Assembly: GCF_036181745.1 (NCBI RefSeq)
Contig: NZ_CP108080.1
Location: forward strand, 4,901,501-4,965,500
DNA: 64,000 nucleotides
DNA from: Streptomyces sp. NBC_00259
Lineage (GTDB): Bacteria > Actinomycetota > Actinomycetes > Streptomycetales > Streptomycetaceae
Reading direction: 5' to 3'
Made by a program: the position numbers and the translations under genes. Of the stretch, positions 41,533 to 50,335 are shown one piece after another (the stretch's first letter is position 1; the number at the start of each line of letters is the position of its first letter). The notes under the pieces were generated by a model. The model was not told the origin of the DNA and searched no databases. It worked only from the letters and a program-made list of their open reading frames with translations.

Positions 41533-42162
41533 TCAGAGGCCCGGTCCGCCCTTGAGCGTGTCGAGGGTGCGGTTGACGAGCGCGACCAGATCGTCCTGCT
41601 GGTCGTGCTCGGCCCAGTAGAGCAGCGCCTCACGCAGCGCGCCCATGACCGAGGCGGCGAAGACCCGCACCTCCAGGTCGTCGGGGTCGCGTCCGGCGCG
41701 GTCGGCGAGCGGGCGGGCGAGCGACTGCGAGGTCTCGGCCATGGTCTCGGTCATCCGCGCCCGGAGGGCGGGGACTTCGGCCATGAGCTTCGTGCGCAGG
41801 TGCATCTCCTGCGGCTCGTTCTCGAGCATCCGGGAGACGGCGGCCGTGAGGATGGCGCGCAGGGAGTCCAGCGGCGGCTCGTCGACGGGCCTGGTCCGCA
41901 GCGCCCGCTCGATGGCCTCGTCGTACTCGTCGGCCAGGACGATGTCTTCCTTGCTGGGGAAGTAGCGGAAGACGGTGGAGGGGGAGACCTCTGCCGCCGC
42001 GGCGATCTGCTCGATGGTGGTCGCCTCGTAGCTCTGCTCGGCGATCAGCCGGTACATGGCACGGCGGATCGCTGTGCGTGTCTTGAGTTTCTTGCGCTCG
42101 CGCAGCCCCAGCGGGGGCCTGCGCTCTTCGAGCGGGGTGTGTGCGGCGGCCATGCGGCTCAT
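41533..42162 (-). CDS. TetR-family repressor
   Basis: A 209-residue regulator. The HTH (about 28-75) reads TRTAIRRAMYRLIAEQSYEATTIEQIAAAAEVSPSTVFRYFPSKEDIVLADEYDEAIERAL, and the helical C-terminal domain is of the actinobacterial YRYFPSKE group that often controls efflux or lipid genes. Start at 42162 or 42153. A perfect palindrome 64 bp upstream is its likely operator. It may also control the hemolysin III gene on the same strand upstream. Confidence 0.9.
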   Translation of the reverse strand: MSRMAAAHTPLEERRPPLGLRERKKLKTRTAIRRAMYRLIAEQSYEATTIEQIAAAAEVSPSTVFRYFPSKEDIVLADEYDEAIERALRTRPVDEPPLDSLRAILTAAVSRMLENEPQEMHLRTKLMAEVPALRARMTETMAETSQSLARPLADRAGRDPDDLEVRVFAASVMGALREALLYWAEHDQQDDLVALVNRTLDTLKGGPGL

Positions 42163-42225
42163 TGTCGCCCGGATCGCCGTGGCCGTACGGTCCGCTGCGT
42201 CCTCTTCGTAAGAGTGGGTCTCAAA

Positions 42226-42240
42226 TGAGAGTGACTCTCA
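42226..42240. promoter_or_regulatory. Perfect palindrome TGAGAGTGACTCTCA, likely TetR operator
   Basis: TGAGAGT-G-ACTCTCA is a perfect 15-bp inverted repeat, 64 bp before the TetR start, with a related TGGGTCTCA just upstream. Such symmetric sites next to TetR genes are usually autoregulatory operators. Confidence 0.65.
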
Positions 42241-42279
42241 AAAGCCATCGCGTGTCGATACGGCGGTCGTCGCGGCGAG

Positions 42280-42307
42280 AAGGCCCGTGGCGGCTGCCAC
42301 GGGCCTT
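42280..42307 (-). terminator. Hairpin terminator after the hemolysin III gene
   Basis: AAGGCCCGTGGC (42280-42291) pairs with GCCACGGGCCTT (42296-42307) around a 4-nt loop, 17 nt after the hemolysin III stop. The 12-bp stem separates it from tetR. Confidence 0.8.
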
Positions 42308-42323
42308 TTCGAGGGCGTGCGGG

Positions 42324-43001
42324 TCAGGCGTGCTGGTAGGCGACCAGCGAGATCCCGACGTAGTGGACGACGAAGGCCGCCAGCGTGAAGGAGTGGAAGA
42401 CCTCGTGGAAGCCGAACCAGCGCGGTGACGGGTTCGGCTTCTTCATGCCGTAGATCACACCGCCCGCGCTGTAGAGCAGTCCGCCGATGATCACCAGCAC
42501 GAGCACCGCGATGCCGCCGGTGCGCATGAAGTCGGGCAGGAAGAAGACCGCCGCCCAGCCCATCGCGATGTAGCACGGGGTGTAGAGCCAGCGCGGAGCG
42601 CCGACCCAGAACACCCGGAACGCTATTCCCGCAACCGCTGCCGCCCAGACCGCCCACAACAGCACTCGCCCGGTGGAGTCCGGGAGGAGCAGCAGGGTCA
42701 GCGGGGTATACGTACCGGCGATGATCAGGAAGATGTTCGCGTGATCGAGCCGACGGAGCACGGCTGTTGCGCGGGGTCCCCAGTTGCCCCGGTGGTAGAG
42801 CGCGCTCACGCCGAAGAGCAGGCAGGCGGTGAGTACGTAGATGCCGCACGCGATCCGGCCGCGCGTCGAGTCCGCGAGTGCCGTCAGAACGATTCCCGCG
42901 ACGAGCACGGCGGGAAACATCCCCGCGTGCAGCCACCCCCGCAACCGCGGCTTCACCGGCGGTGGGTCGATCTCGGTCACGTCGGGCGAAGGTGCAGTCA
43001 T
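42324..43001 (-). CDS. Hemolysin III / PAQR-family membrane protein
   Basis: A 225-residue protein with seven membrane spans and the family motifs ALYHRGNW, LRRLDHANIFLIIAGTYTP and FGFHEVFHSF. The conserved Ser/His/Asp set (His in ALYH and FHEVFH) forms the zinc site of the alkaline ceramidase-like CREST superfamily, so a membrane hydrolase role is possible. The hemolysin name is historical. Confidence 0.9.
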   Translation of the reverse strand: MTAPSPDVTEIDPPPVKPRLRGWLHAGMFPAVLVAGIVLTALADSTRGRIACGIYVLTACLLFGVSALYHRGNWGPRATAVLRRLDHANIFLIIAGTYTPLTLLLLPDSTGRVLLWAVWAAAVAGIAFRVFWVGAPRWLYTPCYIAMGWAAVFFLPDFMRTGGIAVLVLVIIGGLLYSAGGVIYGMKKPNPSPRWFGFHEVFHSFTLAAFVVHYVGISLVAYQHA

Positions 43002-43209
43002 GGCGGCATGCTACCTACGCGACCGTAGGTCGGGGTCCTGAGTGGCCATGCTCACGTGAGGGGTCCTCTGGACATATGGGCGGAGTGCACGGATGATCAG
43101 ATGAGTGCGGTCGGCACCGGATGAGCGCCAACGAGATCGAAGCTGTGAAGCATCCGGGTCGCAGCCCCCACGGGGCAACCAATTACAAACCCCTCACTTA
43201 GGAGCAATC

Positions 43210-45033
43210 GTGGCGCGCGACATCGCGGCTCCCAGCACCGTCCCGACCAATCACCAGGAACTGATCGCCTGGGTCGACGAGATCGCAGCTCTGACGCAGC
43301 CGGACAGGGTGGTCTGGTGCGACGGGTCCGAGGCGGAGTACGAGCGGCTGTGCGAGGAGCTCGTCGCCAAGGGCACGTTCAGGAAGCTGGACCCGATCAA
43401 GCGCCCGAACTCGTACTACGCCGCGTCCGACCCGACCGATGTCGCCCGGGTCGAGGACCGCACCTTCATCTGCTCCGAGAAGGAGGAGGACGCCGGCCCG
43501 ACGAACCACTGGAAGGCCCCCGCCGAGATGCGGGAGATCTTCTCCGGTGAGAAGGGAGTCTTCCGCGGCTCGATGAAGGGCCGGACGATGTACGTCGTCC
43601 CGTTCTGCATGGGCCCGCTCGGCTCGGACCTCTCCGCGATCGGCGTCGAGATCACCGACTCCGCCTACGTCGCGGTCTCCATGCGGACGATGACCCGCAT
43701 GGGACAGCCCGTCCTCGACGAGCTGGGCAGCGACGGCTTCTTCGTGAAGGCCGTCCACACCCTGGGTGCGCCGCTGGAGCCCGGCCAGGAGGACGTGCCG
43801 TGGCCCTGCAACAGCACCAAGTACATCTCGCACTTCCCGGAGTCCCGCGAGATCTGGTCGTACGGCTCCGGCTACGGCGGCAACGCCCTCCTCGGCAAGA
43901 AGTGCTACGCCCTGCGCATCGCCTCCGTCATGGCCCGTGACGAGGGCTGGCTCGCCGAGCACATGCTCATCCTGAAGCTGACCCCGCCGCAGGGCGAGTC
44001 CAAGTACGTCGCCGCCGCCTTCCCCTCCGCCTGCGGCAAGACCAACCTCGCCATGCTGGAGCCCACCATCTCGGGCTGGACCGTCGAGACCATCGGCGAC
44101 GACATCGCGTGGATGCGCTTCGGCGAGGACGGCCGGCTGTACGCGATCAACCCCGAGGCCGGTTTCTTCGGCGTCGCGCCCGGCACCGGTGAGCACACCA
44201 ACGCCAACGCCATGAAGACCCTGTGGGGCAACGCGGTCTTCACCAACGTCGCCCTCACCGACGACAACGACATCTGGTGGGAGGGCATGACGGAGGAGAC
44301 CCCCGCCCACCTGACCGACTGGAAGGGCAACGACTGGACCCCGGAGTCCGGCACCCCGGCGGCCCACCCGAACGCCCGCTTCACCGTCCCGGCCGCGCAG
44401 TGCCCGATCGCCGCGCCGGAGTGGGAGGACCCGAAGGGCGTGCCGATCTCGGCGATCCTCTTCGGCGGCCGCCGCGCCTCCGCCGTCCCGCTGGTCACCG
44501 AGTCCTTCACCTGGCAGCACGGTGTCTTCCTCGGCGCGAACGTCGCGTCCGAGAAGACCGCCGCCGCCGAGGGCAAGGTCGGCGAGCTGCGCCGCGACCC
44601 GTTCGCGATGCTGCCGTTCTGCGGCTACAACATGGGCGACTACATGGCCCACTGGATCAAGGTCGGCGCGAACGCGGACGCGGAGAAGCTGCCGAAGATC
44701 TACTACGTGAACTGGTTCCGCAAGAACGACGCGGGCAAGTTCGTGTGGCCGGGCTTCGGTGAGAACAGCCGCGTCCTGAAGTGGATCGTGGAGCGTCTGG
44801 AGGGCAAGGCCGAGGGCGTCGAGACCCCGATCGGCATCCTGCCGACGCGCGAGGCGCTCGACACCGACGGCCTGGAACTGGCCGACGAGGACCTGGACTT
44901 CCTGCTCAAGGTCGACGCGGACGTCTGGCGCGAGGAGGCCGCTCTGGTCCCCGAGCACCTCAACACCTTCGGTGACCACACCCCGAAGGAGCTGTGGGAC
45001 GAGTACCGCTCGCTGGTGGCCCGACTGGGCTGA
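43210..45033 (+). CDS. pckG: Phosphoenolpyruvate carboxykinase (GTP)
   Basis: A 607-residue GTP-type PEPCK converting oxaloacetate and GTP to phosphoenolpyruvate, GDP and CO2 for gluconeogenesis. The kinase P-loop is 272-278 (PSACGKT) with the mobile active-site Cys275; NSTKYISHFPE and SGYGGNALLGKKCYALRIAS form the metal and nucleotide sites, FRKND the guanine pocket. GTG 43210 has TAGGAG upstream. A strong hairpin follows. Length and motifs are complete. Confidence 0.97.
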   Translation: MARDIAAPSTVPTNHQELIAWVDEIAALTQPDRVVWCDGSEAEYERLCEELVAKGTFRKLDPIKRPNSYYAASDPTDVARVEDRTFICSEKEEDAGPTNHWKAPAEMREIFSGEKGVFRGSMKGRTMYVVPFCMGPLGSDLSAIGVEITDSAYVAVSMRTMTRMGQPVLDELGSDGFFVKAVHTLGAPLEPGQEDVPWPCNSTKYISHFPESREIWSYGSGYGGNALLGKKCYALRIASVMARDEGWLAEHMLILKLTPPQGESKYVAAAFPSACGKTNLAMLEPTISGWTVETIGDDIAWMRFGEDGRLYAINPEAGFFGVAPGTGEHTNANAMKTLWGNAVFTNVALTDDNDIWWEGMTEETPAHLTDWKGNDWTPESGTPAAHPNARFTVPAAQCPIAAPEWEDPKGVPISAILFGGRRASAVPLVTESFTWQHGVFLGANVASEKTAAAEGKVGELRRDPFAMLPFCGYNMGDYMAHWIKVGANADAEKLPKIYYVNWFRKNDAGKFVWPGFGENSRVLKWIVERLEGKAEGVETPIGILPTREALDTDGLELADEDLDFLLKVDADVWREEAALVPEHLNTFGDHTPKELWDEYRSLVARLG

Positions 45034-45054
45034 GCCGCGCCCGGTTTCCCGGCC

Positions 45055-45092
45055 GGGGCCCGCACCGTACAACGGCGTACGGAGCGGGCCCC
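45055..45092 (+). terminator. Terminator hairpin after pckG
   Basis: GGGGCCCGC-A-CCGTAC (45055-45070) pairs with GTACGG-A-GCGGGCCCC (45077-45092): 15 pairs with one A-A mismatch, 22 nt after the stop. Confidence 0.8.
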
Positions 45093-45097
45093 GGCGC

Positions 45098-45183
45098 CCT
45101 TTCGCGTTCGGCCCTTTTCGCGTTCGCCCCTTCCTCGCGGTCGGCCCCTTCTTCGCCTTCGGCCCCCTCTTCGCGTTCCGCGA
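45098..45183 (+). repeat. Imperfect TTCGCGTTCGGCCCC repeats
   Basis: About five diverged units of 15-18 bp (TTCGCGTTCGGCCCC, TTCGCGTTCGCCCC, TCGCGGTCGGCCCC, TTCGCCTTCGGCCCC) fill the space between the pckG terminator and the converging XpaC-like gene. Confidence 0.8.
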
Positions 45184-45218
45184 GGGAACGGCCGAGGAGC
45201 CCCCGGCGGGCGGCGCGG

Positions 45219-45839
45219 TCAGCGTCCCCGGTCCTCCAGGTACCGCGTGTGGGTCTGCTGCCGGCGCGCCTCCGCCTCCCGCAGCGCGGAGGCGATCGCC
45301 TCCGCCTCCCCGTGCAGCAGCCCCAACTGCCGATCCAGTTCACGCTCCGGCGGTGCCGCGCCCGGGTTGAGGCGGGTCCACCAGCGGGTGCGGGTGTAGG
45401 TGTCGACCGACTCGGGGATGTCCTGGCGGACCGTACGGGACAACGCGTGCACCGCCTCCGGGTCCAGGGCCAGAGCCTCCGCGACCCATCCGGGTTCCAG
45501 CAGCGCCGCCAGCAGGGCGTCCAGCTCGGTGAGCCGGCCGGCCGCGGCGGGCGGCAGGTCGACCGCCGCCAGATACTCCCGCAGCCGGCCGAAGTCGCCG
45601 CGGAGTTCGTCGAGCTGCTCGGCGGGCTCCGCGAAGCCGGGCGCCCGCGGCCGCTCGGGCGGCGCGATCAGCGCGCCCGCGGCGTACAGCCCGGCGACGA
45701 CGACCGGCCAGTAGGCGCCCGCGACACCCGCGAAGGTCAGCCCGAGACCGGCCAGCCCGCAGGCGCTGCCCGTCAGGTTCTTCCTGGACTCGAGGAAGCC
45801 GAGCACCCTGCCGGGCGCCCCGCTGTCACTGGTAGCCAC
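45219..45839 (-). CDS. XpaC-like membrane protein of the TelA operon
   Basis: A 206-residue protein with two hydrophobic spans (GSACGLAGLGLTFAGVAGAYWPVVVAGLYAAGALI) near the N-terminus, then a long helical, charged cytoplasmic part (AEQLDELRGDFGRLREYLAAVDLP ... VDTYTRTRWWTRLNPG). The layout resembles XpaC/5-bromo-4-chloroindolyl phosphate hydrolysis proteins, which co-occur with TelA. GTG 45839 with GGAG upstream overlaps the VWA gene end by 14 bp. The family call is by layout and context. Confidence 0.65.
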   Translation of the reverse strand: MATSDSGAPGRVLGFLESRKNLTGSACGLAGLGLTFAGVAGAYWPVVVAGLYAAGALIAPPERPRAPGFAEPAEQLDELRGDFGRLREYLAAVDLPPAAAGRLTELDALLAALLEPGWVAEALALDPEAVHALSRTVRQDIPESVDTYTRTRWWTRLNPGAAPPERELDRQLGLLHGEAEAIASALREAEARRQQTHTRYLEDRGR

Positions 45840-47382
45840 GGATCTCCTCGAAAGCACCGTCCAGGGACCCCTTCTGCGCGTCGAACAGCCGCCCGCCCGT
45901 CAGTTCCGCGATCCGGGTCAGCTCCCCGCGGTCGGAGTCGCCGAAGAGAATCGGGAACACGGGCGTGTGCCGCTGCGCGGCCGGCAGGGCCCGGTAGTAG
46001 GACTCGAACATCCCGGCCGAGGCACCCGTCGTGTTCTCGCCGTCCGTCATCAGCACAACGGAGGTGAACGTGTCACCGGAGGGCCCGCGGCCCAGATACG
46101 CGTACGCGTCCCGCAGACTGCTGAAGATCGCCGTCTCGCCGTCCGCCGAGAGCCCTTCCGCGTCCTTGCGGATCGCGTTGCGGCCCGTGTCCGGGTCCGC
46201 CGGGTCGAGCGTGTGCGTCAGCTGCGCCTTGACCTGGGAGCCGAACGGCATCAGCGTCACCTCCTCCCGGTTCCGGAAGTCCCCGGTCAGCTCCGTGAGC
46301 GCCTTCTTCAGCCTCTCGATCCGGTCACCGGCCATGGACCCGGAGGTGTCGAGGACGTACACCGTGCGCGAGGGCCTGCGGAGCGTGTTCTCGTACGCCT
46401 CCAGGAGTCCGTCCGCGACGGACCGGCTGCCGGGGAAGGGGAGTTCGCGCCGCTGGTCGGTGGCGAGGCCGGCCGCCGGCCGTACGGACGGGACGACCGG
46501 CCGCCGGAACGTCTTCTCGGTGATGGCCCGCTGCGCCTTCGGCCCGCGCAGGTACTCGGTCAGCCTCCGGCCCGACTCCCGGGCCTCGCGCGGCGCGGAG
46601 GTGAGCAGCGTCAAGGGATAGTCCGCCGTCACCACCCCGTCCTTGGGCCGGATCACGGTCAGTCCGGTGGACATCAGCACCGACTCGTAGTTGACGATCG
46701 CGTCGACCGTCCCGCGCCGCTTGTACGCGGAGGCCAGCCAGCCGGAGGAACCGGAGGTCAGCTTCTGCCCGGCGAAGAACTCCTTGAGCCTCGGCGTCGC
46801 CTCGGCGACATCGGCGTCGCTGAGCGCGGACTGGGCTCCGGACAGCCCCGAGGCCACCGAGACCAGCGCGGAGAAGCCCGAGTTGGACCGCTCCGGGTCG
46901 GTCATGCCGTACGTCAGTTTCCCGTCGGCGACGGCCCGGTGCAGCTGGGACCAGGTGACGGAGGCCGGCTGCCAGCCGAGCCGGCGGACCGTCTGCGGCT
47001 TCACGCCGATCGCGACCGGCGACGTCATGATGGGCGTCTCGCTGCTGATCCGCCCCGCGCTCCCGGGCCGCAGCCGCAGATAGTCGTTGGACGAGAGCCA
47101 GACGGCGTCGTAACGCCCGTCCGTACGGCCCGACATGATCTGCTCGACGGCGTCCAGCGTCCCGGTCCAGGTCGGGCGCACGGTCACCCCGGTCTCCTTC
47201 GCGGCGGCGTCGAGCACGGGCTTCATGTCGCTCAGCTCGCTGCTGGCGAGCACCCGGAGCGTGCCGGTGCGGTACGCGTCGTCCGGGCCCGCGGCGGGCT
47301 TCGCGCCCGGCTCGGTGCACCCGGCGGCGCCGGCCACGAGGAGGGCGGCGAGCGCGGCCCCGATCACGGTGCGCGGTCTCAT
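45826..47382 (-). CDS. Lipoprotein with solute-binding-like and VWA domains
   Basis: A 518-residue exported lipoprotein: signal peptide with lipobox ending AAGC, acylated Cys22. Residues 40-300 resemble a type-2 periplasmic binding domain (TLRVLASSELSDMKPVLDAAAKETG ... YDAVWLSSNDY ... TSPVAIGVKP). Residues 340-518 are a von Willebrand A domain with a complete MIDAS: Asp345-x-Ser347-x-Ser349, Thr417, Asp447. ATG 47382 overlaps the telA stop by 4 bp. Together these suggest an extracytoplasmic metal-dependent ligand-binding protein. It belongs to the four-gene operon. Confidence 0.88.
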   Translation of the reverse strand: MRPRTVIGAALAALLVAGAAGCTEPGAKPAAGPDDAYRTGTLRVLASSELSDMKPVLDAAAKETGVTVRPTWTGTLDAVEQIMSGRTDGRYDAVWLSSNDYLRLRPGSAGRISSETPIMTSPVAIGVKPQTVRRLGWQPASVTWSQLHRAVADGKLTYGMTDPERSNSGFSALVSVASGLSGAQSALSDADVAEATPRLKEFFAGQKLTSGSSGWLASAYKRRGTVDAIVNYESVLMSTGLTVIRPKDGVVTADYPLTLLTSAPREARESGRRLTEYLRGPKAQRAITEKTFRRPVVPSVRPAAGLATDQRRELPFPGSRSVADGLLEAYENTLRRPSRTVYVLDTSGSMAGDRIERLKKALTELTGDFRNREEVTLMPFGSQVKAQLTHTLDPADPDTGRNAIRKDAEGLSADGETAIFSSLRDAYAYLGRGPSGDTFTSVVLMTDGENTTGASAGMFESYYRALPAAQRHTPVFPILFGDSDRGELTRIAELTGGRLFDAQKGSLDGAFEEIRGYQ

Positions 47383-48563
47383 GCCTGCCCGCCTTCCAGC
47401 GCGTTCGCCGAGCGCGTGCGCGCCAGGTGCGCGCTCGCCGCCTGGAGTTCCGTCGTCAGGGACTCCACCGTCGCCGCCATCGACTCGGTCGCCTGGACCT
47501 TGTACGTGTCGATCGCGTCCAGCGTCCGGTAGATCTGCTGGAAAGCGGCCCGGAGGGTCTCGGCGCCGACCGCGGGGTCCGCGGCGATGCGCTGGATCTC
47601 GCCGCTCTGGCCGGCGAGCATCTCGGCGTTGCCGCGGATCAGGTCCTCCGTGGTCGCGCGCAGCGTGTTGACCTGCTCGGTCACCTTGCGCTGGTTCTCC
47701 AGCGCGGAGGACAGCATCACCGCGATCCGCAGCGCGGACACGGTCGTCGTCGCGGCCCGGTCGACGCCCTTGATGAGCTCCTCGTTGTTGCGGCGGACGA
47801 CGTCCATCGCGAGGTAGCCCTGTGCGCACACCGCGAGCTGGGTGAGCAGGTCCTGGTGCTTCTGTCGGACGGGGAAGAGGACGTCGGCGCGCAGCGCGTC
47901 CGCCTGGGCCGGGTCGGCGGTCGCGCCGATGCGCTGTTCGACGGCCGCGTCGAGGGCCTCGGTGAGGACCGCGTACTCCTGGAGCTTGCCCATCGTCTCC
48001 CAGAGCCGCGTGCGTTCGGTGTGCAGGGCCGCGTTGTCGCGGCGCAGTTCGTCCTGGCCGCCGCGCAGGGCGCCCACGATCCTGTTCAGCGTGGCCTGTG
48101 AGGAGGCGTACTTGGCGACGTGGTCGCGGAACCTGTTCCCGCCGGGCAGCCGGGACAGGAACTTCCGCGCCCCCTTGCCCGGCGTCTCGCGCGGGTCCAG
48201 GTCCTCCACGGTCCGCCGCAGTTCGACGAGCGAGGAGGCGACCCGTGCCTGGGCGTCCTGGCCGCCGCCGGCGTCGGTGAGCGAGCGGACCGTGCGGTCG
48301 AGCATCCGGTTGGACTGCTGGGCCGCGCCGCGGATCTCCCCGGCGCCGAGCCCCGCGATCTCGCCGATGCGGTGCGCGAACTCGGGGGAGCGGGCGTCGA
48401 GCCCGGACAGCGACCCCACGTACTCGCCCGCGCGGCGGGTCATCTCCTCCCGTACGGAGTCGTCGAGCGGTACGAGCCCTGCCGCCTGCTCGCTGCGCAC
48501 CGGCGCCACGGACTCCGGCGGGGTCAGGACCAGCGCGTCACCGCTGTTGCTGTTGTCGGTCAT
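47379..48563 (-). CDS. TelA family (toxic anion resistance) protein
   Basis: A 394-residue, almost wholly helical cytoplasmic protein of the TelA/KlaA family (YAVLTEALDAAVEQRIGA ... ADALRADVLFPVRQKHQDLLTQLAVCAQGYLAMDVVRRNNEELIKGVDRAATTTVSALRIAVMLSSALENQRKV). TelA proteins are linked to tellurite and to membrane-stress or antimicrobial tolerance, with unclear mechanism. ATG 48563 has GGGGGAG upstream, 13 bp after the preceding gene. Confidence 0.92.
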   Translation of the reverse strand: MTDNSNSGDALVLTPPESVAPVRSEQAAGLVPLDDSVREEMTRRAGEYVGSLSGLDARSPEFAHRIGEIAGLGAGEIRGAAQQSNRMLDRTVRSLTDAGGGQDAQARVASSLVELRRTVEDLDPRETPGKGARKFLSRLPGGNRFRDHVAKYASSQATLNRIVGALRGGQDELRRDNAALHTERTRLWETMGKLQEYAVLTEALDAAVEQRIGATADPAQADALRADVLFPVRQKHQDLLTQLAVCAQGYLAMDVVRRNNEELIKGVDRAATTTVSALRIAVMLSSALENQRKVTEQVNTLRATTEDLIRGNAEMLAGQSGEIQRIAADPAVGAETLRAAFQQIYRTLDAIDTYKVQATESMAATVESLTTELQAASAHLARTRSANALEGGQA

Positions 48564-48576
48564 CTGTGAACTCCCC

Positions 48577-49653
48577 CTACGACCGGGCCCGCTGCGCCAT
48601 CGCGTGCAGCACCGCGGAGGTGGGCACGGGCGCCTGGCGGACCCCGGTCAGCTTCTGGTTGAGGTACGCGGTGTGCGGCGCGGTGGCCGAGACGAACTCG
48701 GCCGCGGCGCCCTGCGGCCGGAAGCCGTGGCGTACCGCCAGCTCCCGCAGCCGCCTGTCGGTGCCGAGCAGTTCGCCCAGCCGCCGTCCCTCCGTGGTGA
48801 GGGGTACGAGCGTGTGGTCGCTGGAGACGGTGGTGTCCGGGTACAGCACCACCAGGTCCCCGACGTCCTGCTTCTGCAGCAGCAGCGAGGCGACCTGTGA
48901 CTCGTAGACGAGCACCAGAGGGTTGCCGACACCGCTGATGAAGTCGCGGAAGGGCGCGTCGGAGTTGGTCTGCTGGGCGCCCTGTACGGCGATGAGCTTC
49001 TTCATCAGCGGCGCGGTGCGCGCGACGGCGGCGTCGTCGGTGGCGACCTTTCCGCCGTCGGCCACGTACGAGGCCGCGGCCAGATACAGCGCGCCCGAGC
49101 TGGACGCGACCGGATCGGTGCTGGTGATGAACACCGTCCCGCCCAGCTCGGCGTGGGCCGTGGCCCCCTTGAGCTGCTGCCAGGTCCGGTCGGCCTTCGC
49201 CGCGTCCAGATACGGGCCCATGCGCAGGGTCCCGGAGGACTTCCCGCCGAGGGTGGCCAGTCCGTTGCCGGCGAGCACCTCGGCGGCGCCCCGGTGCGCG
49301 ACCACGACGAGCGGCGAGTAGAAGGGCCGTGGCGGCGCGCCCTGGATCGTCGACTTCTTCCGCAGCCCGTCGGCGGGTGCCTTGGCGGAGGGGAAGGCGA
49401 AGTCGTAGTCCGCCAGCGGAAGGTGCTCCATGTCCCAGGAGCCGGACGTTTCCGTCTTCACGGTGAGGCCCTTGGCAGCCAGGGCCTTCACCACCTCGGG
49501 ATCGGCGAAGAACTCCGCCTTCTCCGATCCGATCACTCCTCGCACGGTCTTCGTTGCCGTGCCCGGGTCCTGACTGTCTCGGCCTGCGACGACGGCGACT
49601 GCCACACCGCCGATCAGCAGCACCGCCAGGACGATTCCCACGATGCGTCTCAC
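48577..49653 (-). CDS. Membrane-anchored solute-binding-like protein
   Basis: A 358-residue protein. Residues 1-25 are a signal anchor or signal peptide (RIVGIVLAVLLIGGVAVAVVAG) without a lipobox Cys. The rest resembles a type-2 periplasmic binding protein (GSEKAEFFADPEVVKALAAKGLTVKTETSGSWDM ... YSPLVVVAHRGAAEVL ... FITSTDPVASSSGALYLAAAS ... GNPLVLVYESQVA). GTG 49653 is the likely start. First gene of the operon; no permease or ATPase gene is nearby, so it is not an ordinary ABC importer component. Confidence 0.8.
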   Translation of the reverse strand: MRRIVGIVLAVLLIGGVAVAVVAGRDSQDPGTATKTVRGVIGSEKAEFFADPEVVKALAAKGLTVKTETSGSWDMEHLPLADYDFAFPSAKAPADGLRKKSTIQGAPPRPFYSPLVVVAHRGAAEVLAGNGLATLGGKSSGTLRMGPYLDAAKADRTWQQLKGATAHAELGGTVFITSTDPVASSSGALYLAAASYVADGGKVATDDAAVARTAPLMKKLIAVQGAQQTNSDAPFRDFISGVGNPLVLVYESQVASLLLQKQDVGDLVVLYPDTTVSSDHTLVPLTTEGRRLGELLGTDRRLRELAVRHGFRPQGAAAEFVSATAPHTAYLNQKLTGVRQAPVPTSAVLHAMAQRARS

Positions 49654-49853
49654 GGCTGCAGCGTGCTCGCGGAATCCCACATTCCAGGCGGAGTTGGGTG
49701 TACGTGGAGTGAAGCGCCGGTCGCAGTACGCCGACGGGCCCGAGGTGTGCCCACGGGCGGGGGACCCCCGGGACGGGTGTGTCCCAAAGGGCCGGGGGTT
49801 TCAGAAGGTGGCACCCGGGCCGCGCGCCTCCTCGGCACGCGGACCGGGGCCGG

Positions 49854-50240
49854 TCAGGAGGCGCCGACCAGCTGCGTGTCGCGCAGGGCGGCGGTGTGGG
49901 CGTCCATGCACTGGGCGGCGAGGATCGCGGCCGCGGTGTCGGCGCGCGAGGCGGCGACGACCAGGGCGCGTCCGGCGAGGGCGAGGGCGCGGCGGTGCAG
50001 GGCGGCCGGATCGGCGCCGCTCAGTCCTGCGTGGCGCACGGGCGGGGCACCGCGCAGCCGGGCGACCTGCTCGGCGATGCGCCGGGCCTGGGCGTCGAGC
50101 CCCAGCTCGTCGGTCGTGGCGAGCAGCGCGGCGAGATGGCCGGCGAGCTGGATGTCCAGCTCCTCCTCGCGGCTGCGGTGCGGGAAGTCGGTCTCGCATG
50201 CCGACGAGTGCACCGACTTGGAGCGGATCGGTTCGTACAT
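49854..50240 (-). CDS. Helical hypothetical protein
   Basis: A 128-residue soluble, Ala/Leu-rich helical protein (ELDIQLAGHLAALLATTDELGLDAQARRIAEQVARLRG ... RRALALAGRALVVAASRADTAAAILAAQCMDAH). GGAGGCC precedes the ATG. An inverted repeat lies 39 bp upstream. No family recognised; it is conserved at this place in Streptomyces as I recall. The 49654-49853 gap shows nothing. Confidence 0.7.
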   Translation of the reverse strand: MYEPIRSKSVHSSACETDFPHRSREEELDIQLAGHLAALLATTDELGLDAQARRIAEQVARLRGAPPVRHAGLSGADPAALHRRALALAGRALVVAASRADTAAAILAAQCMDAHTAALRDTQLVGAS

Positions 50241-50278
50241 GGGACGGCCTCCTGCAGTAGCTCTGCGGCCATCCTAGC

Positions 50279-50293
50279 TTAGATCCGGTCTAA
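50279..50293. promoter_or_regulatory. TTAGATCCGGTCTAA inverted repeat
   Basis: TTAGA (50279-50283) and TCTAA (50289-50293) flank TCCGG, within an AT-richer island between the helical hypothetical gene and the aminotransferase. A candidate operator for the gene starting at 50240. Confidence 0.45.
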
Positions 50294-50335
50294 AGTTGAG
50301 TGGAGTCCGAAAGTCTGGGGTCCGGGCCCCGTGGA

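Noticed and set aside
43198..45072. Long minus-strand frame opposite pckG
   Set aside because: Antisense shadow of a confidently identified gene; composition is Val/Gly/Leu/Arg-biased with no domain.
49654..49853. Possible small gene between the TelA operon and the helical hypothetical gene
   Set aside because: Short frames without ribosome sites or codon bias; treated as spacer.
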